Assembly: GCA_029552125.1 (NCBI GenBank)
Contig: JAKPEE010000028.1
Span: forward strand, 1-47,939
Length of the DNA: 47,939 nucleotides
Source of the DNA: Bacillota bacterium
Lineage (GTDB): Bacteria; Bacillota; Dethiobacteria; DTU022
Reading direction: 5' to 3'
Below the pieces are notes generated by a model. That model was not told where the DNA came from. It saw only the letters and a list, made by a program, of their open reading frames with translations, and did no database searches. The first letter of the stretch is position 1; every line of letters begins with the position of its first letter. Position numbers and translations under genes: made by a program. Below, one piece after another: positions 25,020 through 32,691 of this stretch.

Positions 25020-25097
25020 GACGGTTCTTGACTTGAATTTTGACAAACTCAAGTCAAGAACCGTCTCCAATTGACTTCAAGTCAGGAGCCGTCTCCC
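25020..25097. repeat. Inverted repeat plus third copy between spoVAD and spoVAE
   Basis: Seventeen bases at 25020-25036 (GACGGTTCTTGACTTGA) are perfectly inverted at 25049-25065. A third, diverged copy (about 17 of 19 matching) lies at 25079-25097 and encodes the last residues and stop of SpoVAD. It resembles the dispersed GACGGTTCTTGACTT-type palindromes I associate with REP-like elements in Clostridia; no transposase is nearby. Confidence 0.8.
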
Positions 25098-26101
25098 ATT
25101 TCCAAGGCAACGGCGTGGGCGATGGAGGGGATGCTTTCGCCCTGGGCCAGGGTGGTGGGGCTGTGCAGGGCCCCGGTAGAAACCAGCAGCACCCGCTTCA
25201 ACTCTCCTTCTTGCATCCGCCGCCAGATATGGCCCAGCCCCACCAGGGCTGAACAGGCACAGCCGCTGCCCCCCGACTCAACCTGCTGCAGGTCGGGATT
25301 ATAGATCATAACACCGCAGTCGTTATAGTTGTCGTCCAACTGATAACCGCTGCGCGCCAGGATCTGCCTGTTTAAAGCCATCCCCACTTTGCCCAGGTCT
25401 CCGGTAACGATTAAATCATAATATGACGGATTCCGCTGCAGCTCCTGGAAGTGCAGCAGCAGGGTTGACGCCGCCGCAGGGGCCATGGCTACGCCCAGCC
25501 CCAGGGGATCGTTCTGATTGAAATCAACGACCTTGCCCGTGGTCACGGCAGTAATACGGGGCGGCTGCCCCTCCGCGCCGATTACCGCCGCCCCGGCTCC
25601 GGTTACCGTCCACTGGGCCTGGAGCGGCCGCTGAAAACCGTACTCGGTGGGATAGCGAAACTGCCTTTCCGAACTGCAATTGTGGCTGGAAGTTGCGGCC
25701 AAAACATTTGTCGCAAAACCGGCCGCAACCAGGATGGCACCCAGGGCCAGGGATAGAGCAAGGGTGGAGCAGGCGCCATATAAACCGAAAAAAGGAAGGG
25801 CCAGTTTGGCGGCACAGTAGCTGGATGCGGTGATCTGGTTCAACAAGTCACCGGCCAGAAAGTAATCCATTTGCTCGAGGCGATAGTTCCCTTTCTCCAG
25901 GGCCAGGGCGCAGGCATCGGCCAGCATTTTCCTTTCCGCCGCCTCAAAACTTTTCTGCTCCAGCAATAAATCTTTGTAGATCAAGTCGAAATCCGGCCCG
26001 AGGGGGCCCTGCCCTTCCCTGGGGCCGGCCACCGTCGCCGCTGAAGCCAGGTAAGGAGGGGCATCGAATAAGATGCTATGCTTTCCTGCCTTTGGGCTCA
26101 T
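25082..26101 (-). CDS. spoVAD: Stage V sporulation protein AD
   Basis: Soluble component of the SpoVA complex that binds dipicolinic acid, with a thiolase-like fold. 339 residues. Family segments: ILFDAPPYLASAATVAGPREGQGPLGPDFD, then CSTLALSLALG, FRYPTEYGFQRPLQAQWTVTGAGA, and GGSGCACSALVGLGHIW. The C-terminus GDGS is encoded by repeat sequence and may replace the original end. It lies between spoVAC (11 bp) and spoVAE. Confidence 0.95.
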   Translation of the reverse strand: MSPKAGKHSILFDAPPYLASAATVAGPREGQGPLGPDFDLIYKDLLLEQKSFEAAERKMLADACALALEKGNYRLEQMDYFLAGDLLNQITASSYCAAKLALPFFGLYGACSTLALSLALGAILVAAGFATNVLAATSSHNCSSERQFRYPTEYGFQRPLQAQWTVTGAGAAVIGAEGQPPRITAVTTGKVVDFNQNDPLGLGVAMAPAAASTLLLHFQELQRNPSYYDLIVTGDLGKVGMALNRQILARSGYQLDDNYNDCGVMIYNPDLQQVESGGSGCACSALVGLGHIWRRMQEGELKRVLLVSTGALHSPTTLAQGESIPSIAHAVALEMGDGS

Positions 26102-26112
26102 CTTGCACCTTC

Positions 26113-26568
26113 TTACAGAATCGCTGAGATTAAGCCGGCCACAAAGGCGGTTACCACTCCAAAAACAATGACCGAGCCGGCCAGGGCAAACATTTTCGAG
26201 CCGATACCCAATACCAGGCCTTCTTTTTTAAATTCCAGGGCCGCCGCAGTCATCGAGTTGGCGAAACCGGTTACCGGGACGGCAGTGCCTGCGCCTGTAT
26301 AGCGAGCAATGTTGTCGAATACACCAAGACCGGTCAGCAGTGAGGCCAGGAAGATCATTGTCACCACGGTAGGATTGCCCACGTCAGTGCTTGAGAACCC
26401 CAGGGATAGATAAATGTTCTGGATAAACTGCCCCAGCAAGCAGATCATACCGCCGCTTAAGAAGGCGATAATGCAGTTGCGCCACAACGGCGGCCTGGGC
26501 ATTTCCCGCTTAACCATAGTCTGATAATCTTCTTCCGTAATGTTAAGCTCAGGATGAATACTGGCCAC
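26113..26568 (-). CDS. spoVAC: Stage V sporulation protein AC
   Basis: Membrane channel subunit of SpoVA, shown in Bacillus to behave as a mechanosensitive channel. 151 residues with four helices. Segments: RPPLWRNCIIAFLSGGMICLLGQFIQNIY and YTGAGTAVPVTGFANSMTAAALEFKKEG. Follows the dodecin gene by 23 bp. spoVAA and spoVAB are absent, as in many Clostridia. Confidence 0.95.
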   Translation of the reverse strand: MASIHPELNITEEDYQTMVKREMPRPPLWRNCIIAFLSGGMICLLGQFIQNIYLSLGFSSTDVGNPTVVTMIFLASLLTGLGVFDNIARYTGAGTAVPVTGFANSMTAAALEFKKEGLVLGIGSKMFALAGSVIVFGVVTAFVAGLISAIL

Positions 26569-26591
26569 TTTGCCACCCGCCTCACTTTCTG

Positions 26592-26804
26592 CTACCTGTT
26601 TTCATGGACGCCGAAAGCCAGTTTCAGATTGACTTTGTACTCGACGATTTCCCCATTGTCCAGGGACGCAGTAAAGTTAAGCACCTCTACTCCGGTGATA
26701 TTGTCCAGCGTTTTGGACGCCTCTTTTACCGCGTTGCGCATGGCGTCGTCCCAGCTCACTTCAGATTCCCCGACCAGTTCAATTACTTTGGCTACCGTAG
26801 TCAC
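26592..26804 (-). CDS. Dodecin-family protein lacking the flavin-stacking tryptophan
   Basis: 70-residue member of the dodecin family, which form hollow dodecamers that store flavins. The opening AKVIELVGESEVSWDDAMRNAVKEASKTLDNI is a clear match. The position that is Trp in flavin-binding dodecins (…RWAEV…) reads TGVEV here, so flavin binding may be changed or lost. GTG start 11 bases after AAAGGAGG. It overlaps the end of the small membrane-protein gene and sits between sigF and spoVAC, probably under the forespore promoter at 27045. Confidence 0.9.
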   Translation of the reverse strand: MTTVAKVIELVGESEVSWDDAMRNAVKEASKTLDNITGVEVLNFTASLDNGEIVEYKVNLKLAFGVHENR

Positions 26805-27006
26805 CGGTAATGGAGCCTCCTTTAAGTGAATTTAATTTAGTTACAGGATTTGTGGTTAGAGTAACCGCCACCGGCCGCGAACGGCGGGGCGGTTCCCGTG
26901 GCGGCGAATACCAGATGGTATAAGCCAGCAGGCCGGCAATAAGCACAAACAGGATCAATAAAAAAAGAACCGCCGTAACCCTGAGAGAATATCCCCGCAA
27001 AAACAT
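26779..27006 (-). CDS. Small single-pass membrane protein in the spoVA operon
   Basis: 75 residues, not recognised. A membrane helix (VTAVLFLLILFVLIAGLLAYTIWY) is followed by a basic Pro/Arg segment (PPREPPRRSRP) and a Ser/Thr/Asn/Gly-rich tail. ATG 27006 is six bases after GGGGAGGT; a longer reading from 27057 would start inside the promoter. It ends inside the dodecin gene. Placement behind a forespore promoter suggests a forespore membrane protein; that is inference. Confidence 0.65.
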   Translation of the reverse strand: MFLRGYSLRVTAVLFLLILFVLIAGLLAYTIWYSPPREPPRRSRPVAVTLTTNPVTKLNSLKGGSITGDYGSQSN

Positions 27007-27044
27007 GGTAGACCTCCCCGGGGCCATTATTTTGACAGCGGTTT

Positions 27045-27073
27045 TAGTATGTTTCAAATAGAACTTCTTATAC
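27045..27073 (-). promoter_or_regulatory. Forespore (sigma-G/sigma-F) promoter for the spoVA unit
   Basis: GTATA (27073-27069), 17 bases, CATACTA (27051-27045) on the minus strand. This matches the sigma-G consensus fully and lies right after the sigF stop codon. It would drive the small membrane protein, dodecin and spoVAC-AD-AE-AF. Confidence 0.75.
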
Positions 27074-27076
27074 CAG

Positions 27077-27769
27077 TCAGGGCTGCAGGTAGCGGCGCAG
27101 CCGGCCTAAAATTCTTTTCTCCAGGCGCGAAACCTGGCGCTGGGAAAGGGTTAAAGAGCGGCCGACTTGCGCCTGCGTTTGCTCCTGGAAAAAACGCAGG
27201 ACAATAATTCTTCGCTCCATGGGGGTCAACTGCATTATCCCTTCCCGCAGGCTGATGCGGTCAATGAGCTGCTCCTCCTGGCTGGCTCCTTCCCGGGTGG
27301 CGGTGGTCTCTTCTTCCAGGGCGGACAGCGGCAGGGTTGATTCGGTTATGAGAGAGATCTCTTCCACGGGTATGCCGCAAGCCCGGGAAAGCTCGGACAA
27401 TGTAGGCTCGCGCTGCAGTTCCTGCAGCAATTGCTCGCGGCAAAGGTTAAGGGCGCGGGCCTGCTCCCACAGAGAGCGGCTCACTTTTACCGGTGAGGCA
27501 GTATGGCGATGGTAGCAGAGCATTTCTCCCCTGATCCAGGGAAGAGCAAAGGTGGTAAATTTAACCGGGACCTCCGTTTTAAAGCGGGCGACTGCTTTAA
27601 GCAGGCCCAGCATTCCTACCTGGTAGTAATCCTCGATTTCGGAAGATGTGCCGGCATAGCGCCGGGCCAGCCCTTTAACCAGGGGACTTAAGCGTGATAT
27701 CAGCTCCGGCGCAGCTTCACTCTCGCCGCCCTGGTAACGCTGAAGCAGCGCGCGCAGCTCTTCCTCCAT
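27077..27769 (-). CDS. sigF: RNA polymerase sigma-F factor
   Basis: First forespore-specific sigma factor. 230 residues. Region 2 is seen in YYQVGMLGLLKAVARFKTEVPVKFTTFALPWIRGEML, region 3 in REPTLSELSRACGIPVEEI, and region 4 in MERRIIVLRFFQEQTQAQVGRSLTLSQRQVSRLEKR. Last gene of the spoIIA operon, four bases after spoIIAB. Held inactive by SpoIIAB until SpoIIAA is dephosphorylated. Confidence 0.97.
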   Translation of the reverse strand: MEEELRALLQRYQGGESEAAPELISRLSPLVKGLARRYAGTSSEIEDYYQVGMLGLLKAVARFKTEVPVKFTTFALPWIRGEMLCYHRHTASPVKVSRSLWEQARALNLCREQLLQELQREPTLSELSRACGIPVEEISLITESTLPLSALEEETTATREGASQEEQLIDRISLREGIMQLTPMERRIIVLRFFQEQTQAQVGRSLTLSQRQVSRLEKRILGRLRRYLQP

Positions 27770-27773
27770 CCGT

Positions 27774-28220
27774 TTAGTTCTCCTCCAGTTTACTCTTGGA
27801 ACGAATAATCTTGGTTAGCGTAACCTTTGTTCCTTCACCCGGGGCGGATTCCACCTCCATGGAATCCATGAAATTTTCCATAATCGTAAAGCCCATTCCC
27901 GAGCGCTCCAACTCGGGTTTGCTGGTATAAAGCGGCTGGCGGGCTTGCTCCAGGTCCGCTATACCTACGCCCACGTCGGCGACGGTCACAGTAAGGCGGT
28001 TTCCATCCAGCCAGGCGGTGATGGTGATGGGCCCGATCCGGTCTTCGTAAGCGTGGATGATGGCATTGGTAACCGCTTCGGAAACGGCGGTCTTAATGTC
28101 GCTGATCTCTTCCAGGGTCGGATCCAGGCGCGAAGCAAAAGCGGCCACGACCACGCGGGCAAAAGATTCATTTTCCGAAAGGCTCGGGATTTCCAGTTTC
28201 ATAAATGATTGCGCTTGCAC
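27774..28220 (-). CDS. spoIIAB: Anti-sigma-F factor / serine kinase SpoIIAB
   Basis: GHKL-type kinase that binds sigma-F and phosphorylates SpoIIAA. 148 residues. ATP-binding boxes: [15 protein letters not shown] (N box), [14 protein letters not shown] (G1), [21 protein letters not shown] (G2), [13 protein letters not shown] start 11 bases after AAAGGAGG that lies in the end of spoIIAA; ATG 28202 would give the more usual MKLE start but has no site. Confidence 0.96.
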   Translation of the reverse strand: MQAQSFMKLEIPSLSENESFARVVVAAFASRLDPTLEEISDIKTAVSEAVTNAIIHAYEDRIGPITITAWLDGNRLTVTVADVGVGIADLEQARQPLYTSKPELERSGMGFTIMENFMDSMEVESAPGEGTKVTLTKIIRSKSKLEEN

Positions 28221-28222
28221 CG

Positions 28223-28585
28223 TTATTGCGGCCTCCTTTGCGCCGGCAGGGCCAGGTTCCGAAAAGCCTCTGCTTCGCTTTGATAAAAGGGGATAATTTT
28301 AGATACTCCAGAAATCTCCAGCACTTTAATTACAGCGGGTGAGACCCGGCAAAGGGCCATGCGCCCGCCCTGGGCCGCCAGGCGCCGGTAACGGCCCAGA
28401 AGCACGCCGACGCCGGAGCTGTCCATGAAAGAGAGACCTTCCAGATTTAGCAGAAGGTTTCTGGCGCCGTGTTCTTCCAGGGAACGGTCAATATTCTGCC
28501 GCAACACAGCGGACCAGTGATGGTCCAGCTCTCCCCGGACGCGAATTAGCAGGCATTGATCGCGTATCTTTTTTTCCAGATCCAT
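28223..28585 (-). CDS. spoIIAA: Anti-sigma-F factor antagonist SpoIIAA
   Basis: STAS-domain protein; its unphosphorylated form frees sigma-F. 120 residues. The phosphorylated serine lies in [23 protein letters not shown] 28585 is five bases after AAGGAGGT; a longer reading from 28615 is not needed. First gene of spoIIAA-AB-sigF. Confidence 0.96.
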   Translation of the reverse strand: MDLEKKIRDQCLLIRVRGELDHHWSAVLRQNIDRSLEEHGARNLLLNLEGLSFMDSSGVGVLLGRYRRLAAQGGRMALCRVSPAVIKVLEISGVSKIIPFYQSEAEAFRNLALPAQRRPQ

Positions 28586-28623
28586 GGCTACCTCCTTGAC
28601 TCGAAAGCTTACCATGGTAAATT

Positions 28624-28648
28624 ATTCTGCGCTTATCAAAATTTCCCT
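28624..28648 (-). promoter_or_regulatory. Sigma-H promoter of the spoIIA operon
   Basis: AGGGAAAT (28648-28641) and GAAT (28627-28624), 13 bases apart, on the minus strand: close to the sigma-H consensus AGGAWWW...GAAT. It lies about 40 bases before the spoIIAA start. Confidence 0.65.
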
Positions 28649-28666
28649 GCCACGTAGTAAAAAATT

Positions 28667-28675
28667 TTCGACAAA
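28667..28675 (-). promoter_or_regulatory. Spo0A box upstream of spoIIA
   Basis: TTTGTCGAA on the minus strand fits the 0A box consensus and lies about 19 bases upstream of the sigma-H -35, where phosphorylated Spo0A activates spoIIA in Bacillus. Confidence 0.75.
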
Positions 28676-28764
28676 GGAATATTTATCCGGCTGCGGACAA
28701 TGAAAGAAAAAGCAATGATTCTAAAAGCAGGCCACGGCGGCGGCTGGCCATTGTCCAGGCCAAT

Positions 28765-28962
28765 TTGGTGGAGCACACGGAGGTTCAGAAGCTTACTCCC
28801 GAAACAAAAAAAATGCAGGTTTACCTGCACTTTAACCAATTTGTACTCGATCATAACCGGAGCCATTTGCCATACTTTGACCGGCCGCTTATTATTTGTT
28901 CCGCCTGCTCCAAGAAAGAATGTTTGGGGCATTTTCATTGGAAATATGGCAAGCAAGGTTAA
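28765..28962 (+). CDS. Possible small plus-strand gene between spoIIAA and dacF
   Basis: Not recognised; uncertain. The frame ends at 28962 just before a bidirectional terminator, and its product (KMQVYLHFNQFVLDHNRS, then IICSACSKKECLGHFHW) looks protein-like, with Cys and His spaced as in small metal-binding proteins. The frame stays open upstream to about 28681 without ATG/GTG/TTG, and the TTG at 28765 has only a weak site, so the start is unknown. A competing frame from ATG 28700 reads less like protein. Supporting context: it would be convergent with dacF and share its terminator. Confidence 0.35.
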   Translation: MVEHTEVQKLTPETKKMQVYLHFNQFVLDHNRSHLPYFDRPLIICSACSKKECLGHFHWKYGKQG

Positions 28963-28973
28963 TGCATAAAGAA

Positions 28974-29006
28974 AGGGGCTGCCTGACTGACCATCAGGCA
29001 ACCCCT
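28974..29006. terminator. Bidirectional terminator between dacF and the spoIIA region
   Basis: A 13-bp stem with one mismatch (28974-28986 with 28994-29006). The minus strand continues with TTTCTTTAT after the stem and the plus strand with ATTTC. It follows the dacF stop by eight bases, so dacF and spoIIA are not simply one operon here. Confidence 0.75.
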
Positions 29007-29014
29007 ATTTCAAG

Positions 29015-30190
29015 TTAGCGGCCGAAGCGGAGCCAGCGGTAAAGCAGGCGCAGGAAGATCACCGGCTGGGAAGCGCGGGCCACATCAGCGGCAGCCACCA
29101 GATCTACGCTCGCCTTCTCCCCTTCATTATAGGTGATGATTAATTCGCCCAGCTTGTCGCCCTGCTTAATAGGCGGCTGAACCGGAAGCAATTTAATTTC
29201 GCGGGTGAAAGACTCCTCTGCACCCCGGGGCAGCAGCAGGCCAAAGCGGCTTCGCGGCACCAGGTTTACCGTAGACGGCTGGCCTTTGTCCACGGTGATA
29301 GTGGCCGCCACTTCATCCGCGTCCAGAATGGGTATACCCTTGAAATGGCTGAAGCCATAATCTAAAAGTTTCACCGCTGCATCATAGCGATCGTCCACGG
29401 TGGGAGAACCGAGGACCACAGCCAGAAAGCGGGTTTGACCGCGCTTCGCCGTGGCGGAGATGCCGTTGCCGGCCTCGCGGGTGAATCCGGTTTTAAGGCC
29501 GTCACAACCGGGGTAGTAATAAACGAGGCGGTTGGTGTTGCTCAAGAATACTTCCCCGGATTTAATCTGGCCTTTGAGGAAATGCTCGTCCATCCAGATC
29601 GTGGCCCACTGGTGAATGCGCGGGTATTCCAGCAGGGCCAGGCTCATGAGCATGATATCATAAGCGCTGCTGTAATGGTCGGGGTGGTGCAGCCCGTGGG
29701 GGTTGCAAAAATGGGTGTCAGCCATTCCCAATTGCCGCGCCTTTTCATTCATCATCTCCACGAAACCTTCTACGGATCCACCCACATGTTCAGCCACCGC
29801 TACCGCGGCGTCATTGGCCGAGCCCACCGCCATGCCAATAAGCAAGTTTTCTAAAGAGACTACGTCGCCTTCACTTAAGAAAAGCTCCGAACCGCCCATG
29901 GAAGAAGCCCTGGCGCTGACATGAACCTGGTCATCAAGAGAAAAAGCGCCCTGCTCCAACTGTTCCAGCACCACCAGCAGGCTCATGATTTTGGTCAGGC
30001 TGGCCGGATAAAGCCGCTCGCGGCTATTTTTTTCCCAGATGATTTTGCCGCTGTTTACTTCCATCAGCAGGGCCGCTTTCGCTTTAAGATCAAATTCCGG
30101 CTCTTCCGCCAGCCCGGTAGCGGCCAGAGACGAACAGAGCAGGCAGATTAAAATACCCGCGACGATTGCGAAGCGTAGCGCTTTCACCAC
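29015..30190 (-). CDS. dacF: D-alanyl-D-alanine carboxypeptidase DacF (sporulation type)
   Basis: S11-family peptidoglycan carboxypeptidase acting outside the membrane. About 391 residues with a signal peptide (IVAGILICLLCSSLAATGLAEE). Motifs: SLTKIMS (SxxK), GSANDAA (SxN) and DGLKTGFTREAG (KTG), then the C-terminal beta domain and a terminal amphipathic end. I use GTG 30190, seven bases after AAAGGGAG; ATG 30208 would almost coincide with the predicted transcription start. Its place before spoIIA matches Bacillus dacF. Confidence 0.93.
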   Translation of the reverse strand: MVKALRFAIVAGILICLLCSSLAATGLAEEPEFDLKAKAALLMEVNSGKIIWEKNSRERLYPASLTKIMSLLVVLEQLEQGAFSLDDQVHVSARASSMGGSELFLSEGDVVSLENLLIGMAVGSANDAAVAVAEHVGGSVEGFVEMMNEKARQLGMADTHFCNPHGLHHPDHYSSAYDIMLMSLALLEYPRIHQWATIWMDEHFLKGQIKSGEVFLSNTNRLVYYYPGCDGLKTGFTREAGNGISATAKRGQTRFLAVVLGSPTVDDRYDAAVKLLDYGFSHFKGIPILDADEVAATITVDKGQPSTVNLVPRSRFGLLLPRGAEESFTREIKLLPVQPPIKQGDKLGELIITYNEGEKASVDLVAAADVARASQPVIFLRLLYRWLRFGR

Positions 30191-30216
30191 CTCATCGCTC
30201 CCTTTCATTTTTTTGC

Positions 30217-30245
30217 TATTTTATCCATGGGGGAAAAAAAAATAC
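30217..30245 (-). promoter_or_regulatory. Sigma-F promoter of dacF
   Basis: GTATT (30245-30241), 14 bases, GGATAAAATA (30226-30217) on the minus strand; the sigma-F consensus is GYWTA and GGNRANANTW, so each half has one mismatch. The start would be near 30210. Confidence 0.5.
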
Positions 30246-30379
30246 GGTTTTTTGCCTCCGGTAAAAGGAGAAAAAGGAGTCCCTGAAAAGCTAAAGCCAG
30301 GGGTAATAATTATCATCACCGGCAGAAAAATAGGAGTATTTCAGGAGGCGGGCGATCTGGGAAGAATATTATTCATTCT

Positions 30380-31648
30380 TCAGATGGTATCCCCTTCAGA
30401 TGGTGCCCCCGCCCTGGAGCCTGGCCCCTGGCCGGGATTTAAAAAGCTTTGCCCGTGAAGCGGCGCAGGCAGCTTCAACCATGCCGCAGCTCCGGCCCCC
30501 AAATCGGCCAGAGTCTTACGGGTGCCACAGTTGACACTGCCGCTGAACGAGGGGCTCCAGGCCATAAGGGGCACGTATTCCCGGGTGTGGTCGCTGCCGG
30601 GATGAGTCGGGTCACAGCCGTGGTCGGCGGTGATGAGCAGAAGATCTCCGGGCGTTAAAGCCTGCATAAACTGGCTTAGCTGAAGGTCAAACTTCTCCAG
30701 GGCCGCAGCATAGCCGGCACTGTCATTGCGGTGACCGTAAAGAGTATCAAAATCGCCGAAAGTGGCCCAGAGCACTCCGCTGCGCACATTCTCCAGGAGA
30801 TAGCACAGATCAGCGGCTACGGCATCATTGCCGCCCCCGGGCCGCTTCAGCGTAATCCCGCGATGGTTGAAAATATCAGAAACCTTGCCGATGACAGCCA
30901 CGGGATACCCGGCCCCGGCAGCCAGATCGAGCAGAGTCTTACCGGGCGGATCCAGGGAATAATCATGCCGCCCGCCGGTGCGCACAAAAGCACCGGGGCG
31001 GCCTGTAAAGGGCCGGGCGATAACCCGCCCCACGGCATGCTTTCCTGTTAAGATTTCCCGGGCTATAGTGCACCAGCGGTACAGCTCTTCGGGCGGCACC
31101 ACCGCTTCGTGGGCGGCGATCTGGAACACACTGTCCGCCGAAGTATAGACAATGGGGTACCCTGTTTGAAGGTGCTTTTCACCCAGCTCTTCAATAATTT
31201 CGGTCCCGGAAGCCGGCTTGTTGCCAAGCACTTTGCGCCCCAGGGCTTGCTCAAAGGGTTTGATCACTTCATCGGGGAAGCCGCGGGGATAGACTGGAAA
31301 CGGCTGCGTCAGGATTACCCCGGCCAGTTCCCAGTGGCCGCTGGTGGTGTCTTTACCCGGCGAGCGCAGGGCCATGCGCCCGTAATAACCCGGCGGGGCG
31401 GCATCGGTAAGCCCGGGAGGAAGCGCGCCGGGAGAGGAAAGCTGTAAAATCCTTCCCAGGCCCAGCCGGTTAAGGTTTGGCAGCTTGAGGGGGCCTTCTT
31501 TTTGCAGCACGTGGTAGAGGGTATTGGCGCCTGCGTCCCCGTACGCCGCGGCGTCAGGCAGCGCCCCCACCCCGGCGCCATCCAGCACCACCACGACCAC
31601 GCGCCGGCCCGTGGTGGCCAGATCAGGCTCTGGGATGGGTTTTGTCAT
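30380..31648 (-). CDS. deoB: Phosphopentomutase
   Basis: Interconverts (deoxy)ribose 1- and 5-phosphates in nucleoside salvage. 422 residues. Alkaline-phosphatase-superfamily metal sites: VLDGAGVGALPDAAAYGDAGANTL, KDTTSGHWEL, FGDFDTLYGHRNDSAGYA, LITADHGCDPTHPGSDHTREYVPL. ATG 31648 lies inside the end of xerD (26-bp overlap) with no strong site of its own, so it is probably coupled to xerD. In Bacillus the next gene is purine nucleoside phosphorylase; here that gene is missing and dacF follows. Confidence 0.95.
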   Translation of the reverse strand: MTKPIPEPDLATTGRRVVVVVLDGAGVGALPDAAAYGDAGANTLYHVLQKEGPLKLPNLNRLGLGRILQLSSPGALPPGLTDAAPPGYYGRMALRSPGKDTTSGHWELAGVILTQPFPVYPRGFPDEVIKPFEQALGRKVLGNKPASGTEIIEELGEKHLQTGYPIVYTSADSVFQIAAHEAVVPPEELYRWCTIAREILTGKHAVGRVIARPFTGRPGAFVRTGGRHDYSLDPPGKTLLDLAAGAGYPVAVIGKVSDIFNHRGITLKRPGGGNDAVAADLCYLLENVRSGVLWATFGDFDTLYGHRNDSAGYAAALEKFDLQLSQFMQALTPGDLLLITADHGCDPTHPGSDHTREYVPLMAWSPSFSGSVNCGTRKTLADLGAGAAAWLKLPAPLHGQSFLNPGQGPGSRAGAPSEGDTI

Positions 31649-32510
31649 ATACTTCACGGATCTTTCGCCTGGTAATCTGGGTATAAATCTGGGTGGTAGA
31701 AATATCGGAATGGCCCAGCATTTCCTGCACGGAACAGAGATCCGCACCGTTTTCCAATAGATGCGTGGCAAAGGAATGCCTCAAGGTGTGGGGAGTAATA
31801 TCGCCGGAGATTTTCGATTTTTGCACATATTTTTTCAGTATTTTCCAGAAGCCCTGGCGGGTCAGGCGGCGGCCGTGATGATTGACAAATAAAGCTTTTT
31901 CGTCGGTTTTTTTGGTCAATTTGTAGCGATGATTCTGTATGTATTCCTGCACATAATTAATAGCCACACTGCCGATGGGGACAATGCGTTCTTTCATGCC
32001 CTTGCCTTTACAGCGCAGGAAGCCCACCTCCGGGTTAAAATCGCTTACATTTAACGTGACCAGCTCCGAAACGCGGATACCGGAGGCGTAAAGCAATTCC
32101 AGCATGGCTTTATCCCGCAGCCCGTTGGGCTCGCCTAACTTGGGCTGGCCCAGCAGTTTGTCCACTTCCTTGGCCGTAAGAACGCGGGGCAGTTTTTTCT
32201 CCAGCTTGGGGGTCTCCAGATCCCGGGCCGGATTTTCCTCAACGATGCCCTCCAGGACTAAAAAGTTGAAAAAAGAGCGGATTGAAGCGATATTACGGGA
32301 TATGGTTGAAGGCGCCCTACCTTCCTGCTTTAAAGAATTGAGGTAGCGGTTAATCAGATCCCGGCTAATGTCCGCCGGTTCATCAACTTTATTTTTTTTC
32401 AAGAAGCTCAAAAATTTGGTTAAATCTCTGCGGTAAGATTCCAGCGTGTTTTGGGCCAGACCTTTTTCCACTGACAAATAGTGCGAAAAATTATCCAACC
32501 ATATATCCAT
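31623..32510 (-). CDS. xerD: Site-specific tyrosine recombinase XerD
   Basis: Resolves chromosome dimers at dif with its XerC partner. 295 residues. SAM-like N-terminal core-binding domain (FSHYLSVEKGLAQNTLESYRRDL) and the catalytic set: Arg in LLYASGIRVSEL, HxxR in TPHTLRHSFATHLL, His and Tyr in LGHSDISTTQIYTQI. ATG 32510 is chosen over TTG 32543, which has no site. Sits between spoIIM and deoB, the same order as in Bacillus. Confidence 0.96.
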   Translation of the reverse strand: MDIWLDNFSHYLSVEKGLAQNTLESYRRDLTKFLSFLKKNKVDEPADISRDLINRYLNSLKQEGRAPSTISRNIASIRSFFNFLVLEGIVEENPARDLETPKLEKKLPRVLTAKEVDKLLGQPKLGEPNGLRDKAMLELLYASGIRVSELVTLNVSDFNPEVGFLRCKGKGMKERIVPIGSVAINYVQEYIQNHRYKLTKKTDEKALFVNHHGRRLTRQGFWKILKKYVQKSKISGDITPHTLRHSFATHLLENGADLCSVQEMLGHSDISTTQIYTQITRRKIREVYDKTHPRA

Positions 32511-32691
32511 GTATGGAGATGCTCCTCGCTTTAGGAAAACCAAAATATCTATGTTAAAGTATTCTTTTAGAATAACGAACCGTGGCTATGTCCCGGGCAG
32601 AGCAGGTACAGAAAATATTGCTATATATTCCACAGCGCTTCAGCAAAACCCTTTTTTTCATCGGCTTTCCAGCACATGTTTATGTATTTTT

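Noticed and set aside
28700-28969. Plus-strand frame from ATG 28700
   Set aside because: Has an ATG but reads Trp/Arg-rich and protein-unlike; the neighbouring frame ending at 28962 is more convincing.
31649-31771. N-terminal extension of phosphopentomutase
   Set aside because: It is antiparallel-free but out-of-frame xerD sequence; the family start is MTKPI at 31648.
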